64,000 nucleotides of DNA from Narthecium ossifragum (lineage: Eukaryota > Streptophyta > Magnoliopsida > Dioscoreales > Nartheciaceae): assembly GCA_963920575.1 (NCBI GenBank), contig OY986970.1:3873654-3937653 (forward strand), in the 5' to 3' direction. The translations under genes were made by a program, and so were the position numbers. Numbering within the stretch: position 1 is the first letter of the stretch; each line of letters starts with the position of its first letter. The notes below the pieces were generated by a model. That model did no database searches. It was not told the origin of the DNA and saw nothing but the letters and a program-made list of their open reading frames with translations. This document shows positions 37,429 through 47,939 of the stretch, one piece after another.

Positions 37429-38156
37429 AGTATCACATTAATTATTCAGTTATAAATAGTTATACATGATGATATTAATGTATTCTAAGCTAGGTAACCC
37501 ATATGATTTGGCTTAGTATACTATTAATATATTGAATTATATCAACCTCTATAAGGTTGACTAGTTGTGCTCCCTGTCACATGACAGGGCAACTACCAAC
37601 CCCATCCCAATAACCACCCAATAACTCTCTCCCACTGAGCCCCATCATGTCATAGACGTCACATAGGCTCCCCCTAGGGCATTCTCTCGCCACGTAAAAC
37701 AATAAAAATTTCACTTATAACCATAACCTCATATAAGGATGATTAGTTGTGTCCCATGCCACATGACATGGTAACCACCAACCCCACCCCAATAACCATC
37801 CAATAAGTCCCTTCCACTAAACTCCACCTCAATAACCACCCAATAACTCCCTTCCATTAAACCCCTCTCAATTAGGATTATCATATTACATAGATTCCAC
37901 GAATAACAAAAGTTTCATTTATAATCATGGCCTCGTAATCATGATGTTAATCATAAATAAATGTGTATAGATCACATCGGATGGTAGACTATAGACGGTA
38001 GCATGGAGAAACTGGCATCACCAGACAAAAGACGCGTTGACCCGCCATCCCAGCGGCCGACACGGCCGCCCTCCGCCTCCGCCTCCGCCCCCGCCTCCCC
38101 CCTCTCCGATAGATACACCTAGCAGGAAGGGAATCCCAAGCCTTAGCCTTTAATCC
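37429..38156. other. Intergenic region upstream of the U-box gene, with a tandem repeat
   Basis: Two copies of a unit of about 180 bp begin near 37545 and 37726 and share ATAAGGWTGAYTAGTTGTG, a hairpin, and runs of CCAACCCCAYCCCAATAACC. Helitron-like ends are annotated separately. The last 100 bases are GC-rich and form the leader of the gene at 38157. Confidence 0.6.
37561..37589 (-). mobile_element. Helitron-like 3' terminus, second site
   Basis: Minus strand: perfect hairpin CCCTGTC-ATGT-GACAGGG (37572-37589), then seven bases, CTAG and T. A diverged copy with CTAA and hairpin CCATG..CATGG lies at 37743-37771. No 5' end was identified. Confidence 0.45.
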
Positions 38157-40349
38157 ATGGATCACGAGTCGCCACCCTTCTCCTCCCTAACCGCCTCCCC
38201 TCGCCGTCGCAAGACGCCGCTCACTAGCGGCTTCTTGGCCCCCAGTGACCTCTCCGACCTCGCCCTCGTCCAAACCCTCGTTGGCCTCTCCGCCGACCTC
38301 CTCTCCATCCACTACTTCCCCTCCCCACCCCTCCCCTTCCACCGCCGCCGCGCCCGCCGCCTCCTCCGTTCTCTCGCCGCCCTCTCCTCTGCCCTCCTGG
38401 ACGCCCCTTCACCCTCCTCTCCTCCCCCCCCCTCCTCGCTCCTCTGCCTCCGGGAGCTCTACATCCTCCTCCACCGCGCCGGTTTCCTCCTCGACTACTG
38501 CGCCCAGTCCAGCCGCCTCTGGCTTCTTCTCCAGAGCCCCAAAATCTCCGCCCACTTCCACGACCTCGCCCAGGAGATTTCCACTATCCCCGATGTCCTC
38601 CCGGTTAGAGAGATGAAGTTAGCTCCCGACGCTTGCGAGGTCATCGAGCTTCTCCGGCGACAGTTCCGGCGTCCGCGCCTCGATGCCGATCCGGACGACG
38701 AGTTGCTTCGCCTCGCGATATTCTCTTTTCTAGATGAATTCGAGAACGGCCGCGTGCCCGATTCGGATAAGCTGCGAGCTGTCTTCGTCGATCGAATTGG
38801 GATTCGAGACACTAAGACTTGCATGGAGGAGATAGAGTTTTTAGAAGAGCAGATCGTTAACCAGGAGGACGACGCCGATCCATGTGTTCTCGGTGGAGTC
38901 ATCGCTGTTGCCAGGTACTGTAGGTTGTTGCTTTTTGGGATTGAAGAGCTGAGTGAAGAATTGAGGGAAAGGACTGGTTTTGATCGAAATCGTAGTAGAA
39001 ATTGGAGGAATATGAGCGGCAAACATGGGAGCGGAGGGGCTTCGCTTGCGATTCCAAAGGACTTCTGCTGCCCGATCTCTTTGGATTTGATGAGGGATCC
39101 GGTGATCGTCTCCACGGGACAGACCTATGATAGTGCTTCCATCAAAGAATGGGTTGATAAAGGGCATTGCACCTGTCCGAATTCAGGGCAGATGCTCACC
39201 CACAACCGCCTGGTTCCCAACAAGGCACTGCGGAGCCTTATCTCGCAGTGGTGTGCTGACAATGGCGTTCCCTATGATCATCGTGGGAGCGCCGGTGCTC
39301 CCGGTGAAGGTTTCATGGCTCTGTCCTCCAGCAAAGCTGCGGTTGAAGCTAACAGGGCGACGGCCAAGCTTCTAGTGAGGCACCTAGCGGAGGGGTCAGA
39401 AGCTGCAAAGACTATTGCCGCCCGTGAGCTTAGATTTTTGGCGAAAACTGGCAAGGAAAACAGAGCTAATATTGCAGAGATTGGGGCGATCCCTCACCTA
39501 TGTCAGCTGCTCCGGTCTTCGAACGCCATTGCTCAGGAGAACTCTGTGACGGCGATACTTAACTTGTCGATATATGAGGCAAACAAGAGCCAGATTATGG
39601 AAGAAGAAGGATCCTTGAGTTCGATCGTCAATGTTCTGAGACACGGGTGGACAACAGAGGCAAGGGAGAATGCAGCTGCAACGTTGTTCAGCCTGTCGGT
39701 GGTTCACAACTATAAAAAGATGATCGCTGATGAGTCTGGCGCTGTAGAGGCTCTGGCAGATTTGCTTAGGTTTGGTAGCCCGAGAGGGAAGAAAGATGCT
39801 GTGACCGCTTTGTTCAATATTTCCACCCATGGGGCGTGCTACGAGAGGATGGTGAAGGCAGGAGCAGTTTCAGCACTGATGTTAGCATTGGAGATGGAAG
39901 GGGTGTGTGAGGATGCGGCTGGGGCTTTGGCGCTGCTCTTGAGACGACCCAATGTTGCAGAAATTGTCGGGAAAGAAGATTCAGTGTTGGTGGCTTTGGT
40001 AAGTCTCATGAGGAGAGGAAGTGCAAAAGGCAAGGAGAATGCTATAGTAGCATTGCATGAGATATGTCGCAGTGGGGGAACAGCTTTCACGAAGAAGGTT
40101 GCGAGCATGCCGGCGTTGGGTGTGCGGATTCAGGCAGTGCTACTCACTGGGACAAAAAGAGCTAGAAGAAAAGCTGCCTCACTGGCGAGGATGTGTGAGA
40201 GGTGCCCGTTGGGAGAAGCAGCATCATCTGGAGGTGCATGGGGTACAGAGTATGCAGTGCCAAGGAATGAGCCAATGCAGGCATTCACTGTTAGCACTGG
40301 AGATGTTTCAGTCTCAGTTTCAATGGCCATATCAGTGCCTGTGTTATAA
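38157..40349 (+). CDS. U-box/ARM-repeat E3 ubiquitin ligase (PUB16/PUB17-like)
   Basis: A single uninterrupted exon of 730 residues, the usual size for plant U-box/ARM proteins. The N-terminal half (about 35-285) is the helical U-box N-terminal domain. The U-box spans about 299-373, with CCPISLDLMRDPVIVSTGQT and GHCTCPNSGQM, closest to the PUB17 type. About residues 395-690 are armadillo repeats, shown by NLSIYEANK, AAATLFSLSVV, DAVTALFNIS and DAAGALALLLR. These proteins pass ubiquitin from an E2 to substrates bound by the ARM repeats; PUB17 relatives promote defence-related cell death. The first 350 codons are very rich in C and G at third positions, as in many monocot genes. No premature stop or missing U-box residue is seen. 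Confidence 0.95.
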   Translation: MDHESPPFSSLTASPRRRKTPLTSGFLAPSDLSDLALVQTLVGLSADLLSIHYFPSPPLPFHRRRARRLLRSLAALSSALLDAPSPSSPPPPSSLLCLRELYILLHRAGFLLDYCAQSSRLWLLLQSPKISAHFHDLAQEISTIPDVLPVREMKLAPDACEVIELLRRQFRRPRLDADPDDELLRLAIFSFLDEFENGRVPDSDKLRAVFVDRIGIRDTKTCMEEIEFLEEQIVNQEDDADPCVLGGVIAVARYCRLLLFGIEELSEELRERTGFDRNRSRNWRNMSGKHGSGGASLAIPKDFCCPISLDLMRDPVIVSTGQTYDSASIKEWVDKGHCTCPNSGQMLTHNRLVPNKALRSLISQWCADNGVPYDHRGSAGAPGEGFMALSSSKAAVEANRATAKLLVRHLAEGSEAAKTIAARELRFLAKTGKENRANIAEIGAIPHLCQLLRSSNAIAQENSVTAILNLSIYEANKSQIMEEEGSLSSIVNVLRHGWTTEARENAAATLFSLSVVHNYKKMIADESGAVEALADLLRFGSPRGKKDAVTALFNISTHGACYERMVKAGAVSALMLALEMEGVCEDAAGALALLLRRPNVAEIVGKEDSVLVALVSLMRRGSAKGKENAIVALHEICRSGGTAFTKKVASMPALGVRIQAVLLTGTKRARRKAASLARMCERCPLGEAASSGGAWGTEYAVPRNEPMQAFTVSTGDVSVSVSMAISVPVL

Positions 40350-42351
40350 CTATGTCAAAAAGTTCCATCTTATATCCGCAGCAAAGATGATACAAACATT
40401 CTTTCATTACATGTCCGGATGATGAGAAGTAGTCGAACGGAAATAATGTCTCGGACCATACTAGTTGCAAAAGGTTGTGAATCACATTCAACAACTGTAC
40501 AGTTTGTTAACTGTGATTCTTGAAGGACCTAATAGAAATTGTGTAGGCTCTAGATCATTTCTTGAAAGGATACGGCGAGCATTGACTGATTCTACTTGAT
40601 CAGCTATCATATGGAGGGAATTACAATAGGTTCCCGTCCAAGGGAGTGACTGATCATATAATTAGAGGAGTCTTTTGCAGTTTCCACAAAGCTATGTGGC
40701 TCAGAGAAGATGTATATACCGTTAAAGCAAGAACCATGATACTTCCTCTTCATTTGTTGATCTGCAGGTTTGTTCTTTGGGCCTATCTTTTGTTTCCTGT
40801 CATTTAAATTGGCGCCAAAATAAAAACAGAATACATTGTGACACATTGCTTTGTCTCTACTGCTTGGTTTGGTCAGACACAGACTTGCTGGCCAATTCCT
40901 CAAGCATTAAAAGTTTAATTGGTCGGTTGATTGCAAGAAATCCAATTTATTAATAAAATTGTGATGCCTTTGTAAATCTTTCATTGTTTTATGAGACTCT
41001 GATGGATGGTCCCTGCACAATTTTCTTGTAATTAAAGTCCTTGCTTATTGCTTGTGCATAAAGACTGCCCATATGAGAGTTTATTGTTTGGGAACTTCCA
41101 GTAAGGTGTCCTTCAAATGACACAAGTTATCTAAGCCTCAATCGTGATATGTAGAATAATTGGAGTTTCGTATCAGCGTCTGCCGACCTTATGTAGAATA
41201 GTTAGAGTTTCTTATCAGCATTTGACATCTTCCTAATATGGTTTGTTTCCTTATTTCTTTGGAGCAAAATTATATTGGGAGGAACTTTATGTTTACATGG
41301 TCAAGCACTGCTGCAAGAAGTGGTAGACGGCCAAAGTTCGATTGTTCCCAATTATACCTAGAAAATACAGGTTCAACTGCGAAGTGCAATTTTTGTACCT
41401 TTTCCTGCACGAATTGCTTCTCGTGTTGTATGAGGTGTGTTACGGATCTATATGTGGTGCAAAATTTTTTTCCCCTTTAAGGATATCACTGGTCGGACAT
41501 ATAACATATTGGTTACATGTGATGCAAGAGAAGGGTGAGAATTGCGAGCCTCGCCATATCTAATTTCTAAATGATATTTTGCTTGGTTGCATATAAGGCC
41601 TTACTACAGTAAACATTAGTTGTCCTAATTTTTTTTCTTTATTTATTTATTTATTTTTTTGTAGGGGGGCTTTTGACAGAAATGGGTTAATGATGTTATT
41701 TTCTCACGCAATTTTAGCTTTGGTTTGTTTGGTGGATGTTTTACTATCTGGAGTTTAATAGGTTGTTTGGTGCGAGAATAGCTTATTCCGGATTAAGGAA
41801 TTTTAGGAATAGAAAAGATGGGGTTATCTAATGGGGATATGAAAAGTAGAGTGTTAGTGGTAGATGAAACGGGGATAAAGTAGTATTAATTATTTTTTAT
41901 ATTCAGGGATAAGCGGGTTATAACCCCCTTATATCCCCAGGCTAAGGGCCCGTTTGGTATAGGGTTAGAAAAAATGGGATTAAGAGGGAATATGGTTAGA
42001 AAGGATTAGAGAAGGTGGAATTAATAAATGAGGATAAAAAAAAATATAGGTGAAATAAGAATAAAATAGTAATGACGATATTTGATATTTGATGTTCGGG
42101 GGTAAGAATGAAGATAACTCCCTTAACCCCATACCAAATAGGGGCCCGTGCTTGCATATGGTTTAAATTAGAGTCACATCAAAGTGAACAAAGTACACCA
42201 ATTTATCTTAGAAAGCACAACTGTCATTAAGCATTCTCAAAGTTAGAGGCTCGTGTTTGCATATGGTTTAAATTAGAGTAGCAGATACTTCTTCATCGTA
42301 ACCACAAGCAGAGTAAAGCGACTGCCATTGCTGCTCAACAGAGGATCTAAG
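40350..42351. other. Intergenic region between U-box and RING genes
   Basis: The region takes the 3' UTR of the U-box gene and the 3' side of the convergent RING gene. It is AT-rich, with a MITE at 41946-42148. Just before it, 41757-41945 starts with TTGTTTGGTGCGAGAATA, another MITE-like edge without a clear partner. The phrase TTGCATATGGTTTAAATTAG occurs twice (42152 and 42257). Confidence 0.55.
41946..42148. mobile_element. Small MITE with GTTTGGTAT-type inverted ends
   Basis: The left end GGGCCCGTTTGGTATAGGG pairs with the reverse complement of the right end, GGGCCCCTATTTGGTATGGG, across about 200 bp of non-coding DNA. This end type is common among plant MITEs, often hAT-like. I could not confirm an 8-bp target duplication. 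Confidence 0.6.
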
Positions 42352-43158
42352 CTAACGAGCGAGGTTGAGCCAGTTGAAAGCCTCCTCCATGGCCCTGATA
42401 AGGGAGATGAGATCAACAGCATAGTCATCGTCCTCAAACCCGGGAACGCCATACTGCCCAAAGCCGCTATTGTTTGCGGCCAACGCCGCCTGTCTCCTCT
42501 CGCATAGGGCGAGCCTACAGACTGGGCACTGGCCATGGCTCTTCACCCATGGCACAATGCAGTCATTGTGGAACATATGGTTGCATGGAGTCACCATCAC
42601 TTGCTCATTAGGAACAAAGGACTCCAAGCAAACAGTACAGACTTTGCCATCATCCTTCTCTCGGTCTAGAGTTACGCTGGCACTGCTGCTACTAGCTTTG
42701 TTGGTGCTAAAGAGGCCTCTTCCCCATGCTCTTTTCGTAGGGGAAAGAGGATTGTATACCTGCTTCTTGAGCTTCTTCATGGCCTTCTTGAACTCATCAT
42801 TCGTCAAGCCAGGGTCTTCTGGTTGTTGAGTCGGACCCAAATGCCATTCGCCCCTGATGCGGGGCGGCGAGTCCCTGATGAACTGCCTGAGGCTGGGGTT
42901 CACCCTTTCCTCACCTCCACCACTGATGACCAGGATTCGAATTGGTGCATATGGTTGTGAAGGAAAGCTGTCAGGTTTCAGTGAGCAAAGAGAGGTTAGA
43001 ATTGGTGCATATGGTTGTGACGGAAAGCTGTCAGGTTTCAGTGAGCAAAGAGAGGTTAGCGTGAGATTACTATGAGACCAAGGAAAGCTGATAGGATGTT
43101 TGAATACCGGGATAAGCCATAGGGTCCAGTTCGGACCCTTTCCTCGAAGAGTCTCCAT
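42352..43158 (-). CDS. RING-H2 finger protein, probable E3 ubiquitin ligase
   Basis: A single exon of 268 residues. A RING-H2 finger runs from Cys174 to Cys214 (Cys174, 177, 192, His194, 197, Cys200, 211, 214) with standard spacing. Upstream, RQFIRDSPPRIRGEWHLGP (92-110) is a block I recall from a plant RING family that usually lacks introns. The finger recruits an E2 for ubiquitin transfer; the substrate is unknown. Residues 34-53 and 54-73 are a perfect 20-residue repeat produced by a 60-bp tandem duplication. The first about 75 residues look unlike a usual domain, so the true start may lie further in; the ATG at 43158 is simply the longest choice. Confidence 0.85.
   Translation of the reverse strand: METLRGKGPNWTLWLIPVFKHPISFPWSHSNLTLTSLCSLKPDSFPSQPYAPILTSLCSLKPDSFPSQPYAPIRILVISGGGEERVNPSLRQFIRDSPPRIRGEWHLGPTQQPEDPGLTNDEFKKAMKKLKKQVYNPLSPTKRAWGRGLFSTNKASSSSASVTLDREKDDGKVCTVCLESFVPNEQVMVTPCNHMFHNDCIVPWVKSHGQCPVCRLALCERRQAALAANNSGFGQYGVPGFEDDDYAVDLISLIRAMEEAFNWLNLAR
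42940..43059. repeat. 60-bp tandem duplication inside the RING gene
   Basis: Two 60-bp units beginning ATTGGTGCATATGGTTGTGA at 42941 and 43001 differ at about one base (AGGAAAGC versus CGGAAAGC). The duplication keeps the reading frame and repeats 20 residues. Confidence 0.9.
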
Positions 43159-45039
43159 GGCGCATTCATGCCTCCACCTTCTTCCTGGAAAAGAGCTTTT
43201 AGAATGTACTGTCCCAGATGCTTATGCTCTAAACCATGCACTAATTTCTAAGAAGCCACTGTATTCTTTAAGGCCCTGGCTCTTTCCAAATTCTACATAA
43301 ATTGATATCAAACTGTTTCTTTCGATCATCAAGTAAAAAAGTACCCTTTATGCTCAGCTCTTTATGGTTTTTCTTCAATATAAACTTTGCACAGATCATG
43401 GGGTTGGATTGCAGTGTCATCCATGAAATTGTAATAATTTAACCCAGCACCTCCAAGCATCAAAAAATAACAAATAGGCAGAGCCAAGAACTTAGAAGAA
43501 GCATGCATGGTGGGCTTACCGCTCGGTAGAATAGAGGCCAAGGGATGCTATTGTGCCTGCTTTGATGTTGGTCTTCATCAGGTAAGGAGACTCCATGATC
43601 ATTTCTGGCTCGCCAGTTACCTGCAGAAGTTAGAGCCAGGGTATTTGCACTCATTTTGTTTCAAGTTGCAGAGGAAACCAATCACTCAAGGCAGATGAAC
43701 ACTACACTTTGTTTCCCCAGTCTAGTCTTATGCTCTTGCTTTATTCCTTCCGGATGATGATGAACCTGGTGCTTCCTTTGCATCTTTCTTTATGATCACC
43801 TCCTGCTTGCTGACGTAAATAAAGTATTCTTTGGCAACAGGTGATTTCTTATCGTAAGTGACATGAAAGCAAGACAAAAATTTTGGCCAGACTTAAAAAG
43901 GGAATACCAAGAAAAAGCAAAGGCAGCTCTTTTTGACAGTTAGTTTTTGCCTGTCTTAACCCAATTCAAGCTCAACTTTACCCAATAAATTAGCAATACA
44001 CTAATCAGAATTTACACTGATTATCCAAGTAAGATGGAGATATTAGAACTTAATCACAGTGATAAAATCTCTTATAACTCTAGTAGCTTATAAGAAAAAT
44101 TACTCTCTATGCATTAAACCGTATATAAGCACAGAGTAGAGGTATATGACCCTAACTGGATCTCTTAGCATGAACATAGATTCCCCCGAGTGGAATACTT
44201 GGAAGCACTCGCTTTTGATGATATTCTACTGAAAATGACAAAGAAAAAGAAAATCATTGTTGATGCTGTAATGTGTGATGCAAAGATGGGCAATGGTGCT
44301 TATGCATCAGGAGAACAACTGAAAAGCAATTACCACCCTCCGTGGGCATCCTAATTTGATGGCAGAAAATACTACAAAGATCTTTTCAATCTCCACTGCA
44401 GGGTTACCAACACAATATAACCTGGGCATCGTCCACTTTAGAGCAGACTTCTAGCATCACACACACTAGAACTCCACACATATTCACCTAGAACAGAAGT
44501 ATTTCTTCAGAGCAAGACATAGGGTCAGTTAGTATACACACTTATGATCCCAAAAACTCCAAATGCCAATGCAGAAGCATGGTTCAAAGAAGCAATTCCC
44601 ACCTCATCCTGAGAAATCATGTGAAGACAAATAAATTGTCAATCTCCACAAATTTAATAGGCATAGAAGGATGCTTGGGTCAAAATAGCCAATCAAAAAT
44701 CATAAAAAAAAAGGATTGCAATTTTAAAGCAACTTGATGCCACAATCCATTAAAGATCAAAAAAGCACCGCAACATAACTGATTTGCCAAAAAAGTAAAG
44801 ATACAATGTGCCACAGCAAAAAAATGAACCTAAAGATAATACATCTTCATTTTCTTTCCTTCTTTTTGCCACAAAGATCTCCATTCAGAGTTCTCTTTCT
44901 TTTCTAAATCAATTACAGACAAATTCCGCTTCAAAGCAAAGCTATGAATACGCAAGAAAACAAAAATGCCAGACAGAATGAGGAAGAGACTGAAGAAATG
45001 ACAGGGACCTCCACCTGCTGCAAAATGAGCTCTGGTGCA
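43159..45039. other. Intergenic region between RING and Mpv17 genes
   Basis: AT-rich DNA holding the RING upstream region and the Mpv17 3' UTR. A minus-strand open stretch at about 43891-43728 reads SCFHVTYDKKSPVAKEYF and looks protein-like, but I cannot assign it. No other gene is supported. Confidence 0.5.
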
Positions 45040-46456
45040 TCATTTGCTCAAAGTTGAAGACAAGTAAAAATTCCAGAATATGGAGCAGCCGGACATGAAT
45101 GCAACCCGACCAGAGAGAGGAACCAACCTGGACATACTAACCGTATAAGCACGAAAGATTTATCTTCCAATAAACTGTTGACAATCAAGGAAAGCATGCA
45201 TTACAATCATTACGAACATGTCTGTGTTATAATATCATTGCTTTGCAGTCAAAAGCAAGAGAAAGCTACAAACTTCATACAATTAACAAAGTTCTGCATT
45301 AATGCAAGAACATTCACTCCATGATGAAGTGCCGCACTATTTCAAAAGAGAAAGGAGCAGATTTGAACTCAGATAACCCTTCCATGTCTTGACATGTAAT
45401 GCAAAAAAATCTAGAAAAGAACGATCCAACAAATTGCATAATCCAAAAATCAGGATGTCCATATCAGTTCATGTATAGCAAAGTATTTGACGTTTTTCAT
45501 ATCCAAAAGATGAGAGCGCACCCAAAATTTACTATGGTGACAGGAATCCAGAACCGAAAGCCTGCAATAAGCCAAAAAATAAAAGCTGAAGGTTAAAAAT
45601 TTAGATTTCACTTTTCACCATCAAAAGATAGGTGTAGGAAGAAAATAACCATAGAGCAGTGTAGGCAATGCATCCTTCTGATACTTAGAGGGTAGTTCTG
45701 ACAGCTTCCGAAGCCATAGACTATTCCATGCAAAAATTACAGCAATCACACATGGACCAAGAAAAATCTGATTTAATATGACCTGAGAGAAGATGAAGCA
45801 TCCAAACAAACAACCGCTCATAGTTAGCAAGCTGTAGATATCCTGCCAAAATTTCAAAATTGAGCTCAAAAACATTCATACCTTCGCTGATAGATTCACA
45901 AATGTCGGCTTGGGCATACATCGATCAAGAAACTGATACCAAACATAGGTGCCTGGACCATAAAGAAGAAACCCATACGAAGCCATGCGCATGGCGCGAA
46001 GCCAATCATAATTCGCCCAAATCGCTGGTACTATATCCTAAGATACCCACATACAATGGAAGGTGTCACTTTTTTAAGGATTAGTGGTAGGAAAAAGGCA
46101 GGTAGCACAAAGAATGGATTCAGATTAAGAGAATGGATTCAGATTAAGAGAAGCAATAAAATGCTCACCTTGTCGTCATCGGAAGAGAGTTCGGCACGGC
46201 GGAGCGTGACCAGCCAGTCACGGACTTGGGCGACGGTGTCGCCGGTGAGTGCGAGGGACGAGGCGATGGCCGCCTGTTTGAGAGGAAAGTTGAAGGGGAA
46301 CCCCTCGCTCGCCGCCCCTCCTGAAGCGCCGATGGATTGGGAGGAGGATTTGGGTGTCCCCCGGCGAAGTCGATGGCCTTTGTGTGGGAACTTCCACCAG
46401 AATCCCTCGCCTCCCATAGAACCCATAATAGGGTTCGGATGGAGGGGAGCTTCCAA
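45040..46456 (-). CDS. Mpv17/PMP22 family membrane protein
   Basis: Five exons on the minus strand (46456-46169, 46037-45882, 45782-45650, 45561-45522, 45127-45040) join in frame at GT..AG sites and give 234 residues. Family motifs occur in order: LKQAAIASSLALTGDTVAQ, RAMRMASYGFLLYGPGTYVW, YQFLDRCMP, KVILNQIFLGPC, FRFWIPV and IFWNFYLSS near the end. Mpv17/PMP22 proteins are small four-span proteins of the peroxisomal or mitochondrial inner membrane (some plant members are plastid), thought to form channels or affect metabolite passage. The first about 55 residues precede the family domain and may be a targeting region. The intron after exon 3 begins GTTATT, an unusual donor, but the junction keeps the frame. 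Confidence 0.92.
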
Positions 46457-47084
46457 GGGGTATCGGTATCGCGAGTGGAAGTGAACTACGAGTAGCGACG
46501 CACAAGAACGCCGACGCCTACTCGCCTGGTTCTTTACTTCTTTTATCCGAGTTCTTTAACCCCTGCTGTGGATTTTTTCCGGATCCAGCAACCAATGATT
46601 TATAAGCACGAGATTTTTTTCTTGTTCCTTTTTGAATTTTTTATTTTTAGATATCATTACCTATATTTTTATTGATATTATGGCAAAGCTTCCTGGGTAC
46701 CTGATTTATGAATTATATTTGTAAATCAATACATGCCGGTAGCTTTCATCCACGGACGATACATTTCACTGCCTAACCATAGTCAATTGATCTCCAAATG
46801 GCAAAAATATTCATATATTTGAAAATAATTAATTATGGAGATGATAATATTAAAAAATAATTTTAGTGTTCTTTTTGTTGTTTATAAAAAATATATATAA
46901 AACTAGAGTATTTTGGTCAAAATGTATAGTTAAAAGTGTCGGTAAAGAAAAAAATTATAACCGACAAAAACTAATAGTGTTTTGTAGTTTTTGCAAATTA
47001 AATTGATAAATAAGGTTATGAGATGTAATAATCCATGAGAATGATAGTTTTCCACGGTAGATAAAATGTAGTGGGTGACATGAT
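46457..47084. other. Intergenic region
   Basis: Contains the Mpv17 upstream region, then strongly AT-rich DNA up to the LINE remnant. No gene or clear repeat is seen. Confidence 0.55.
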
Positions 47085-47939
47085 TTGGAGGTCTTAAAGC
47101 GTGGACGTGAACGACGGAACCGTACGTTGTTTGGCCGCTTTTTCGGGGGAGAGTTGGAGTGGAGTTCCTCCGCCGGTGGCTGTCTTTCCATTGGCAAACC
47201 AGAGAGCCTGGGCTCAGTTGTGGCCAAGGCGGGTACCCTTCTGGCGGTGGATGCATCCATCACGTTCACAGATCGAAGTCGTTATGCCCACGTCTGCGTT
47301 GAGGTAGATATCTCTGCTCCGACACGCCTGGGCTCAGTTGTGGGGAGGGGCTCATGGAGTTTTGAACATCCTTACATCTATGAAACCATGACCATTTGTG
47401 ATAACTTTGATCATTTTGGGCATCAAAAGGATCAGTGCTCCAAACCATTGAAGCAAATGGATCACTCATCGGCTAGTGATGCTATGGACATCTCCTTGGA
47501 GCACATGGGGCCGCAAACCCAAACCAGGGTGATGATGGTGGCGACGGAGGATCCTCGTTGGATGAATGTGGTTGATGTAGGTGGAGAATGGCATACCATC
47601 CCGCCTCGACGGCGGCGACGACCTCTGTTTGCCAATCCTTCGGTTGTCAAGAGGAAGATGATGGATACGGCATTTGGCCCGCTGGCACCTAACATAGTAG
47701 AGGATGAGCTCATGGGCCAGGACGAGGGAGCAGCTCCTGCCAGGCCTGTGACAGAGTGTGGCCCTGTGGCAGAGCATGTCCCTCGTCTTGGTCTGCTTTT
47801 GTTGCGTAGCACAACTCCCTCGAATCAGGGAAGACCGGCTCGAAATAACGAAGGGGTTGAACGTGGGATGAGAGCCATTGGATCAGGAGCGGGGACCTGA
47901 CCACCTGTCCCAGATAAAAATACAAAAGCTTGGATGAAG
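47085..47939 (+). pseudogene. LINE ORF1 remnant, first block
   Basis: The frame carries LGSVVAKAGTLLAVDAS, TFTDRSRYAHVCVEVD and YIYETMTICDNFDHFGHQKD, typical of the plant LINE ORF1 domain (DUF4283-type followed by a zinc knuckle). The knuckle reads CDNF..H....C, so the second cysteine is replaced by Phe. A TGA at 47897-47899 interrupts the frame, which then continues KNTKAWMK up to element A. ORF1 proteins bind the element's RNA. The first about 25 codons do not match the family, so the start is not the real one. Confidence 0.8.

Noticed and set aside
43728..43891. Minus-strand exon-like stretch reading SCFHVTYDKKSPVAKEYF
   Set aside because: Looks protein-like but has no recognised family and no linked upstream exon; kept only as a note.
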